In this document: piece after piece, positions 54,961 to 64,000 of the stretch
How the letters are laid out: each line of letters starts with the position of its first letter
Numbering within the stretch: position 1 is the stretch's first letter
From: Caprella mutica
Lineage: Eukaryota > Arthropoda > Malacostraca > Amphipoda > Caprellidae
Length of the DNA: 64,000 bases
Assembly: GCA_947561585.1 (NCBI GenBank)
Contig: CANNZV010002568.1
Location: 52,331 to 116,330 of the forward strand
Reading direction: 5' to 3'
The notes under the pieces: generated by a model
The model's database searches: none
Seen by the model: the letters and a program-made list of their open reading frames with translations, nothing else
Told to the model about the DNA's origin: nothing
Translations under genes and position numbers: made by a program

Positions 54961-55593
54961 AATTATTTGGAACTAAGTCTCCTTTGAAAAGTCTATACTG
55001 AAAGCGATAGGATGTGCAATGACAATTTTCAGGGCTTTTGAGTTATGATAAAGTGGCTTCTCTCAAGCCTCGTCATCAACCTTATGGATTTCTCTTTCTG
55101 GCCCACGTTGAAAAGCGAAAATTTGATTCGTTGCTATACACAATTTGAGATCTTTGAGACAACTATTTGTTATGTTTGAGCCAAGTTGGACTAAGATGTA
55201 GTGTGGATTTCTTCTGCTGTAATAAACAGTTAATAACCTGTGTTGGAAAAATGAACAAAACAAAAAGTGATCATTTCGAAATTTGATATGTTAATTTGGT
55301 TTAGAATATATTCGAAGCTTCATTTTCTTTCTATTTTTACTTAAATTATATTTTTTCATGTGCAATTTTTTTTGGGTATATTGAGTAAATAATAAAGAGA
55401 AATGCTAGACAAATTTTATAATAAAACAATTTTTGTTTATGATTCTATAATTTATTATTATATTAAAATGTCTTATTTAATTTACTGATAATACTCATCA
55501 TTATTATATAGCTAGTACGCTGCTAGTATATATAAATATTTCAGCCGATGGCTCGTAACAACTAAAAACTATAATGTAATTCTAAAACAGACT

Positions 55594-55666
55594 TGCCCAG
55601 ACCAGGGATCGAACCAGGGACCTTTAGATCTTCAGTCTAACGCTCTCCTAACTGAGCTATCTAGGC
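55594..55666 (-). tRNA. tRNA-Phe (GAA)
   Basis: The 73-nt cloverleaf reads GCCTAGATAGCTCAGTTAGG at the 5' end, anticodon loop CTGAAGA (anticodon GAA), GGTTCGATCCC T-arm (B box) and 3' acceptor TCTGGGC plus discriminator A. The acceptor stem pairs fully with one G-U. A and B boxes are intact, and a TTTT terminator follows within about 12 bases. The CCA end is not encoded, as usual in animals. Confidence 0.96.
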
Positions 55667-55987
55667 ATATGTACTAGTGAAAGTAGCAAGGCTCAAATAT
55701 GGATGTGTACAGGACGCATAAATGAACTTATATAAAATGAAGACAAAGGAATTGTGTATCGTTGATATAAATATTGTTTAAAATGAACACTCATTATAAA
55801 TGAAATTTTTATTTACGTCCAACTTGATAATAAATTGAATCGAATTTAAATCGTGAAAATTTCCAATTTTGATCAAAAATGAATTTCGAAATATTGTGTA
55901 AGTGAAAATAATAATTAATATATTAAATAATATTAATTTTTAATGTAAGCACTACAAATTCGTAGAAAATGTTTGTGAAAGAAAACT

Positions 55988-56060
55988 TGGAGCTGCGGGG
56001 TATCGATCCCCGTACCTCTCACATGCTAAGCGAGCGCTCTACCATTTGAGCTACAGCCCC
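55988..56060 (-). tRNA. tRNA-Ala (AGC)
   Basis: The 73-nt cloverleaf starts GGGGCTGTAGCTCAAATGGT, with anticodon loop TTAGCAT (anticodon AGC), B box GGGGATCGATACCCC and acceptor CAGCTCC plus A. The stem pairs with one G-U. A TTTT run follows downstream. It lies on the same strand as tRNA-Phe, about 320 bp away. Confidence 0.96.
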
Positions 56061-57298
56061 TCTTGAAGTAGCAGGGTTTGTCGTCCTTATTGAAGTACCT
56101 GTATTTATAATAATCATCAAATTTAGTCATAGGTCTATTAAAATTTTATAAAAAAATTATATTGGGGAAACGCAGATATAAAGTAAAACATATGATTATT
56201 AAATTGGCAAGAATAAAAATGATTTAAATAAAGTTGGAGTAAAGTTTAACAATTAGATAAAAATTATATTAGCCTCACCTACCGTATAATTCAAAGGTAT
56301 TCCCATTACTAACTGTTTGCTTCAATATTGTACTAATGGAAATCATCGAAATCAGGTAAAGATATATTTATAGAGGCATGAGCTCAAAATGAAAACAAAC
56401 TAGAATTAACGGTCGAAAAATTAAAATAATATTCTACAGAATATTAATCTCTTGACTAATTTGACTGAAATAGCAGGGCAGTCTGAAATTATCTATCTAC
56501 AATTCTACATATTCACCTAACGAATCATCAATAAATTAACATTTTTTATTTGCTATTTGGTATTGGATTTACTAGTAAGGTGGTCTTTTTCCTTAATTAT
56601 TAAAAACATTATGTTTTAAAATGTAAAATATTAATAAATTGTTAATTTGAATGTCAATACACAGTGTGAGACATAATTGAAAGTGTAATAAATTCCTTCT
56701 ATACCACCATAACTCCTTTTTTACGACCCATTCTACAGCTTTCCATTCAGTCTAATTAGGTAACTTGCTTAATCACCCATTAACAGATTTACTCCATTAT
56801 GTGTTAACATTTACAGAACACACACCATTCACTCTATTGTTGTCCCATTGGTTAATTGGGAAAGTGGGATGGATAAAAAACTGTGAGAGTGCCTTTTTTT
56901 CATTAAGAAAACACGTCATCGGAGAATGACTCGTATAAAAAAACTAGAAAGTGTGGCAGCGCTACCCTGCGAAAAAGCTATGGGTGGGGTGTAAAATGTT
57001 ATGTTGGGTACTAATCTTCAAGAGATTTAGTTTGTTGAGTTCAAAGGGTTGTACTTTTAAGTTCAAACAGAGTACAGTAACTGGAAGAAATTCGTGGATT
57101 AAAAAAACACGATATAAATCGGAAACCATTGATTTGTATCATTAATCTAGAAACGGAAGAAAACTTGCAAATAATCAACCTAAAACAAAATTTTCAGATA
57201 CTTTCAGCATTCGTAAAAATAAGTAAAATAAAATTCCTAAACAAATAAGTAATTAAAAAAAGCATTAGTAAAAAAATAAGATTTCCTAAAAGTAGGAA
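56061..57298. other. Gene-free stretch
   Basis: AT-rich. It contains the CATTAACAGATTTACTCC module (56770-56870) shared with the long-TIR family. No gene was recognised. Confidence 0.5.
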
Positions 57299-57355
57299 AA
57301 ATAAGTAATAAACCAATAAGTAATAAACCAATAAGTAATAAACCAATAAGTATTG
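57299..57355 (+). repeat. 17-bp tandem repeat
   Basis: Three to four units of AATAAACCAATAAGTAA. Confidence 0.85.
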
Positions 57356-57424
57356 CAGAGAGTCACAAGGAGTATAGAAGTGAAGACATGTAAAAAATAT
57401 TTGAGTGAATAATTGAAAGAACTG

Positions 57425-58445
57425 ATTTATGACGGTTTGTGAGGTCTCAACTGTCAGACTCCGCCTATTTTCCAGTCAACCAATCACAGACTAGTACTCG
57501 GACTGCATGCATGTCTCTTTCAAAACTTGAGTGCATTTCACTGCATAGAACTGCAAAAAGATTTCAAAGACTTTTTTTGTTCAGTGGAGATGCATTGAAT
57601 GTTTTTTTTTTCTGTCTCACCATTCACTGTGAGGCAACAGAGACTGAGGCAGAGAGGCACAGTCTTCTCCATTTTACTTGAAAAATTATTAGACTATAAT
57701 TTAAACTTTATTATTTCAAAATTAACATGATTGAGTAGCGGTTTAAAATAAATAATTATCCAAAATTGAAGTGCTGCAAGTGCAGAAAAAGTACTAAAAA
57801 GTTTAAACAGTGAATAATGTTTGGAAGTGAATAATGTTTGCATTACAAACTTCTAACCATTAATTGCTATTAATAAATATAGTATCATTAGCTCTAGTGT
57901 TACATATCCATGATACCAATTTTATTTCAAATGTTTTTATTTTAAAGCCGTAGTTACATTTTTTGAACTGAAAAATGGCTAATTTGATCAAATTATTCAA
58001 GAATCGTATTGTACTCTTCATTTTTAAATGAATAGTTCTGATATATGAAATTCAATCTAGTGGAAACAAGACATTCATCTTATTAAATATGGAAACTGTT
58101 GTAATAATTTTCCATGGTGTTTGATAATTACAAAATCAGACGGAAAAATAAAGTAGACAACAGATGAAAATGTGGTTCAAGAGTTATGCTATTTAAGCTT
58201 ACAAATTGATATCGATTTGAGCTGGATATAAATAGCTATAGGTAAGATCTCAAAAAATTGATATAGATTTATTTTATTTTCTATCGGTGATTTTAACTAT
58301 AAAGTTTGGAGTGCAAGTTTAGATTAATTTTTTCTCCTCCTTCTTGATTCCTCCACACTGCATGGGATTCAGTACAAATTCTGACTGAATTACAGACTAA
58401 AAATATAGAAAAAATGTTCAGTAGTGCATTTGAAGAGCAACTGAA
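57425..58445. mobile_element. Partial copy of the long-TIR family
   Basis: It contains the CAGACTCCGCCTATT module (57447-57670) with GAACTGCAAAAAGATTTCAA, and an outer end unit at 58330-58440 (CACTGCATGGGATTCAG). A matching left end was not found. Confidence 0.45.
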
Positions 58446-58838
58446 GGTTATAATTTAATCGCATATATTTGAATATTAACAATTTAAACTTTAAAGTGCA
58501 ACTTCTTTCTGATGCAAAAAGAAACTTTAATAAATTTCATATATTTCCATTTATTTATTAGTTCATTTATTTATATATTCGCATGAGCAAGGAAACACAA
58601 TGTAATAAACTCGTTAATTAGTGAATAAACAATAAGTTACATAAACAAATTACATTAATGTTATACTGGTCTATGTAAATATTTAAATTAAATGGTATTA
58701 CAATACCTATAATTCAATTTTTGCTTTGGTAATAAGTATTATTGTACTAAAGTATCATTATACACGAGCTCATGTTTCTTTTAACCAAAAATTAAATAGC
58801 CTATTTAATTAGCAGTAACTAAAAATTTAATATATTCT

Positions 58839-59105
58839 TTACATAATTTTCCATTTCTTCCCCAATTCTGTGTGCGAATCATGCGTAACTGGCGGTAAAT
58901 CCGTTGAGATTCTCCTGAGCGTTAGAATGCATCTCTCCTTCACCAACAATCGAAGCAGCTCTAAAAATATACTTTGTTTGTCCTCACAATGCACAGGAGT
59001 ACAATAGTCACCATCAGTGGAAGGATTGACGGTATAAAGACGGACCTGTTCTTTTCGTGACCTCATTATTGCATACAGAAGCTTATTGATCGATGCACAG
59101 AACAT
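58839..59105 (-). CDS. Unidentified 88-codon open reading frame
   Basis: The frame opens at an ATG directly after an in-frame TAA and reads to a TAA. Composition is mixed and protein-like (INKLLYAIMRSRKEQVRLYT, LLRLLVKERCILTLRRIS), and it does not overlap a repeat family seen here. No domain, signal peptide or membrane segment was recognised. It could be a small gene, a terminal exon or chance. Confidence 0.25.
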   Translation of the reverse strand: MFCASINKLLYAIMRSRKEQVRLYTVNPSTDGDYCTPVHCEDKQSIFLELLRLLVKERCILTLRRISTDLPPVTHDSHTELGKKWKIM

Positions 59106-59834
59106 TTAGCCAAACAATGCCCTATTCAACTCCATAATTACGGGATGAATCAATTAGGTAATATTCAGTGAGCTCTTCGAAGCAAATCAACATGCTTAAC
59201 CATGAATATTTTATTTGAATAGACAACATAAGATGAATAACATATTCAGATGTCATTTTATATGTAATTTCATTCAAGAAAGAGAATTAGGTACAAAATA
59301 ATACCATTTGTATTCTAGATTTAAAAATATTTCATGGCCATTCCCTATTTCATGACCATTCCCCAGTCCAGTCTCATATAGATAAAAAAAATCTTAAAAT
59401 ATTAGTAGGTAATCTTGCTCTTTCACTAATTACCGCATTTACTTCACTCTAACCTGCTATACAAATACTCTATTCACAATAATGTCAAAGAGTCTCTTTT
59501 TAGGCAACTTTTCTAGCACTCATTAACAGATTTACTCCATTATGTGTTCAGATTAATAGAACACTCACCATTCACTCTATTGTAGTTCAATTGATAAATT
59601 GGGAAACTTGATAAAAAAACTTGCACGTTTGTGTTTTTCTTCTAGTCAAAACGTGCATTTGATATCTCTATGGATATCACTATGAAATAAGTGGCGGAGA
59701 TCTGTAGGATTTGAGGTCATAAAGTAGGAAACTTGTCAGACTTTTAGGCTTAATAAAATTTTGCTAATTTTTTGCTAATCATATTTGCAATTTTTTGAAG
59801 GAATAGGTACGAAAATTTGGATATTTCTTTTTAT

Positions 59835-62800
59835 TTAATCTTGTAAATGAAGTCAGAATTTCTTTTGAATCCATTGCAGTGTAATGTGATTGAAGGGATT
59901 ATGAAGATGCAAACTAACATATTTCCCGTAATTCAAATACCATTAGCATCTCTGTACCAAACAGAAACAAGCTGATTTCCTTTCTCAATCAAACTCACTA
60001 TATTTTATCGAAAACTAAAATATCTCTCAACATTAACATACATTAGTAATGAATATCTGTGAGTGCGTTTGAGATATTCACAAAAAAGTTACCCGTGCAG
60101 TACCTGGTATTTCTACCTGCTGTGGTAATACATTTAAGTGAGGTTGGATTTGAAAAATATTTGTAATGAAATTTAACGAGTTTAGTCATCATTTTCCTTT
60201 AAAATTATTGAGAGAGTTATTTTTCTTCACATTGCTTTCCATTTTTGAAATTTCAATCATGATTTTTACTATGAGATTTGCTACAAAACTTGAACTATTA
60301 AATGGCAGAAGCGGCCACCAGAGGTCACACTGAGTCTCGGTAGAGAAGACAAATAAAAATGTTACATCTTTTGCATTCACAGCAGAGGCAACAAGTGCTT
60401 ATTTTTAACGGTAGGTAAAAAGTGACCTTTTTTGTGACAATGCACCGCGAATTCATCCAAAGATGCAGAGTAAAAATCTGCTATCGGACACTATGCATTC
60501 AATGGTCTAAATATTTGCAACTGCCGGAACGGAATGTTGGGAGCAACTTTGAGATTCAATGAAGGGTATCGGTTTTGTATCTTAATTTCACAGATAATAA
60601 AACGGTGAGTTGTGTGCTGCTGGATATTAAATGACTGAATTGTGAATGGTCGTTATCAAGTTTAAATTTTTCAGTTTCTGTTACAATATCGTATTTCTGA
60701 ATAAAAAATGTTCCTCAGTTAACATTTGTTGATATAATTATGTTTTCACTGATAGTTTCTCTTATTCAAAATAGAAACATAAAAATCAACTTAAAAAGAT
60801 ATTTTTCATCCATTTCACCAAACTAAATGTAACTTCTGATTGGTCGATTGACTATTCGATTGGAGAGGAGGGGCATAGAATGCAGTCTGGTGAAAGTTTT
60901 TACTCCCAAACTGAAGAGCAATGCAGTCAACATTTCTGTAAGAGAGAGATGAGAGGTGGAGCAAGTGATACGATTGTGTGGAGACTTGAATGCAGCTGGT
61001 GAAATTGTGACTGCATTCGACTAACGATGCAAGTCTATTGAATGTTATGCAGCTGGTGATATTGTGACTGCATTCGACTGACGATGCAAGTCTATTGAAT
61101 CATTTTCCAGTTGGTGATATTGTGACTGCATTTGACTGACGATGCAAGTCTATTGAATCATTTTCCAGTTGGTGATATTGTGACTGCATTTGACTGACGA
61201 TGCAAGTCTATTGAATCATTATGCAGCTGGTGATATTGTGACTGCATTTGACTGACGATGCAAGTCTATTGAATCATTATGCAGCTGGTGATATTGTGAC
61301 TGCATTTGACTGACGATGCAAGTCTATTGAATCATTATGCAGCTGGTGATATTGTGACTGCATTTGACTGACGATGCAAGTCTATTGAATCATTATGCAG
61401 CTGGTGATATTGTGACTGCATTTGACTGACGATGCAAGTCTATTGAATCATTATGCAGCTAATGATATTGATGCATTACACTTCATCCTTTCCCTATTTA
61501 CTTTCCTTTCAAAAGACAATTTCTTAAAGAGACTGTTTAGATAACTTTTTCAACCATTAACAGATTTACTGCACTATGTGTTCAGATTTACAGAACACAC
61601 ACCATTCACTCTATTGTTGTCCCATTGATAAATTGAGAAAGTGAAAAGAAGGGAAAAAATATAAACTTTTCACAATTACACGTGTGAGGTGTCAACAATA
61701 ATTTAACCTTTTATCTACCAGTGATGATAATTAGCAGAAAAATGAAACAGACTTAGGGTAGCTTCTCACTGCAGTTACCCTAAGCAATGTGACAGAAAAA
61801 TAAACCTCGCATGCATCTCTAACGAACAATGGCGAGTATTGAAATCTTTTTGAAGTTCTATGCACTAAAAATGCACTCAAGTTTTTAAAGAGAGTTGCAT
61901 GCAGTTCGAATACTATTCTGTGATTGGCTGACTGTTAAGTAGGCGGAGTTTGACAGTTGAGACCTCACTAACCATCATAAATCAGTTCTTTCAATTAGTC
62001 ATTAGAATAATTTTTACATGTTTTCGGGATACATGTAACTGATAGTCGAAATTGGGACTGATATCTCGTGATTATTTATAGTCTAGTTCTACATTAAATA
62101 TTGAAACAAAGTTCTTCTTCGATAAAAAAGGATCTTCCTAGACACTTAAATCTTCTAAACAAATACTGTATGTTTTTATTTTTAACAAGAGGAAATAATC
62201 AGTAAAAACATGGTTAAGTCAACAAATGTTAACGGAGGAATAGTATAAAAAAATCTAAAAGAAGATATTGTTACAGAAACTGAAAAATTATAATTCTGGA
62301 TAATGACCATTCACAAATCAGCTATTTATTACCAAGCAGTGTAATCTGTTGTACTATCTTAGTAATTAAGAATCTTCCTTCATTGAATCTAAAAGTTGTT
62401 CCCAACATTCCGTTCCGGCAGTTGCAAATATTTAGACCATGGAATGCATAGTGTCCGATAGCAGATTTTTACGCTGTATCTTTGGATGAATTCGCGGTGC
62501 ATTGTCACAAAAAAGGTCACTTTTTACCTACCGTTAAAAATAAGCACTTGTTGCCTCTGCTGTGAATGCAAAAGAGGTAACATTTTTATTTGTCTTCTCT
62601 ACCGAGGCTCAGTGTGACCTCTGGTGGCTGCTTCTGCCATTTAGCAGTTCAAGTTTTGTAGCAAACATCATAGTAAAAAATCTTCATTGACATTTCAAAA
62701 TTGGGAAGCAATGTGAAGAAAAATAGTTGATTCAATAATTTAAAAGGAAAAGATGACTAGAACCATGAAATTTGATTAAAAATATTAGTAAAAATCTAAT

Positions 62801-63680
62801 CTTAATCTGTGCATGTTCACCACGTCAACAACCTCACCCAAAGTCCCAAATGTATCACCTCACAGCAGGTAGAAATACCAGGTACTGCAAGGGTAACTTT
62901 TTTGTGAATAACTCCAGCACACTCACAGATATTCATTACTAATCTATGTTTATATGGAGATAGATTTTAGATTTCGATAAAATAAAATGTATTTGATTGG
63001 AAGAATGTCGAATATCAACTTGTTTTTGGTTTGGACCGGAATTTTAAGCTAATTGTTCATTAGAACTCCTTCATAGTGAACTTTAACTAGTTCACTATAG
63101 AGGATTTACTCCACTAAAGAGGATTTACACAACAATGGAGGATTTACTCCACTATAGAGGATTTGACTAACCTTTTCATGGCAGAATACACAAAATATTT
63201 TTTCAAATAAAATCACTATAGAACTAATATCATTTCTCAAGAATTTAAAAATCATGATAGTTCACTACATATAACTTCATTATAGAAGAGTTATACTGGT
63301 AGATATACTCATTCGTGAAATATAACTAATGTAGTATATAGAGATACATAAAACTTATGGCCATATGTTTCAGACTAACTATATATGTTCACTACAGTGG
63401 ACTCTTGTATTCATTATATAAGATACAGGATATTTCACTATACTGGTGAAATATCCTGATAAGGGGGAAATAGGGGAGGGGGGAATATCCTGATAAGGAG
63501 GAAGTGAAATATAATGATAGGGGATTTTTACTGTATTCAATTTACGGGAAATATTTTATCTCCGCCTTCATAATCCCTCCAATCACATTATACTGCATGG
63601 GATTCAATTGAAATTCTGACTGCATTACAGACTCGAAATACAGCAAAAACTTTTCCAAAAGCGCATTTGGATTGTAAGTT
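59835..63680. mobile_element. Long-TIR element, copy B
   Basis: The left arm (59835-60545) and right arm (62396-63680) mirror each other through several segments: the 170-bp CTTGTTGCCTCTGCTGTGAA module, the CACAGCAGGTAGAAATACCA block, GTTACCC..., and the CACATTATACTGCATGGG end unit. The right arm carries an extra segment at about 63060-63525, rich in TTCACTATAGAGGATTTA and purine runs. The interior holds a 58-bp minisatellite and the same modules as copy A. Non-coding. Exact ends and TSD unresolved. Confidence 0.65.
60988..61470 (+). repeat. 58-bp minisatellite
   Basis: About eight units of ATGCAGCTGGTGATATTGTG then ACTGCATTTGACTGACGATG and CAAGTCTATTGAATCATT; the central units are almost identical. 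It lies in the interior of long-TIR copy B. Confidence 0.95.
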
Positions 63681-64000
63681 CAGATTCGTTTTAGCTCCGC
63701 CTTCACAAATCACAGTTCAATCGAATCATGCATTCAATAGAAATTCTGACTGCTGTTCAAGATTAAATATATAGAAATAGCTTAATTGTCTTACCCGTTC
63801 TTTTTATAAATTGCAGACTTTTTAAGCTTTAAAAGTCTGATGTGTCCTACGTTATGAAATCAATTGCTACAGATCTCATCAAATTATTGTAAAAAACTCA
63901 AACCTTTTCACTTTTTACTGATACCAAATACACGTTTTGAATAAAAAAACACACGAGCTTGCATATTCACCTTCGCAAATTTGTGAAGGTCATATTTTAC

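Noticed and set aside
61000..61470. Regular 58-bp repeats considered as a satellite or CRISPR array
   Set aside because: Units are contiguous without spacers and only about eight in number, so it is a local minisatellite.

Overview
The window is animal nuclear DNA, most likely from an insect. It is AT-rich, contains spliced genes and Pol III tRNAs, and is packed with DNA transposons (Tc1/mariner, hAT-like, piggyBac and Harbinger-like elements, and foldbacks), a Ty3/gypsy-like retroelement and broken LINEs. The species cannot be named from sequence alone. The only host protein gene recognised with confidence is SURF1, the cytochrome c oxidase assembly factor. It lies on the minus strand as nine coding exons between 7519 and 28817 (285 codons plus stop). 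Two tRNA genes, Phe(GAA) and Ala(AGC), lie on the minus strand near 55.6-56.1 kb.

Layout. 0.1-2.6 kb: a long-TIR element with a 28/22-bp minisatellite core and a TA-flanked hairpin MITE inserted in one TIR. 3-6 kb: GGGTAAG-type MITEs, then a run of short TIR elements with 8-bp target-site duplications (TSDs), some nested. 7.5-28.8 kb: SURF1. Its third intron (14.8 kb) holds a very large inverted duplication (arms about 10.66-13.88 kb and 23.19-24.83 kb). The arms enclose a decayed gag-pol element, which is itself interrupted by a DD37D mariner-type transposon. 29-36 kb: piggyBac MITEs and two LINE 3' ends in opposite orientation. 37.1-40.15 kb: almost wholly nested TIR elements, with up to four levels supported by TSDs. 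40.4-43.7 kb: a C/G-homopolymer foldback and a 1.7-kb hAT-like element that carries another hAT-like insertion. 44-49 kb and 59.8-63.7 kb: two related long-TIR elements. 50-55 kb: a minus-strand LINE split by a Harbinger-like element that in turn hosts a foldback with 16-bp subterminal repeats.

The most unusual coding content is the retroelement at 14.5-22.95 kb. It carries gag with two CCHC knuckles, a retropepsin, reverse transcriptase and RNase H, a region resembling the back half of an OTU cysteine protease, a second retropepsin-like domain (DTGA plus ILLG), and integrase. A long acidic and heptad-repeat tail follows. A second protease between RNase H and integrase is not the standard Ty3/gypsy order. 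No LTR pair was seen; inverted arms flank the element instead. This copy is dead: it has frameshifts, stop codons, a deleted RT motif and Gln in place of the integrase catalytic Glu.

Element boundaries were placed by comparing TIRs, TSDs and in-window empty-site copies. Where no TSD was found, limits are approximate.
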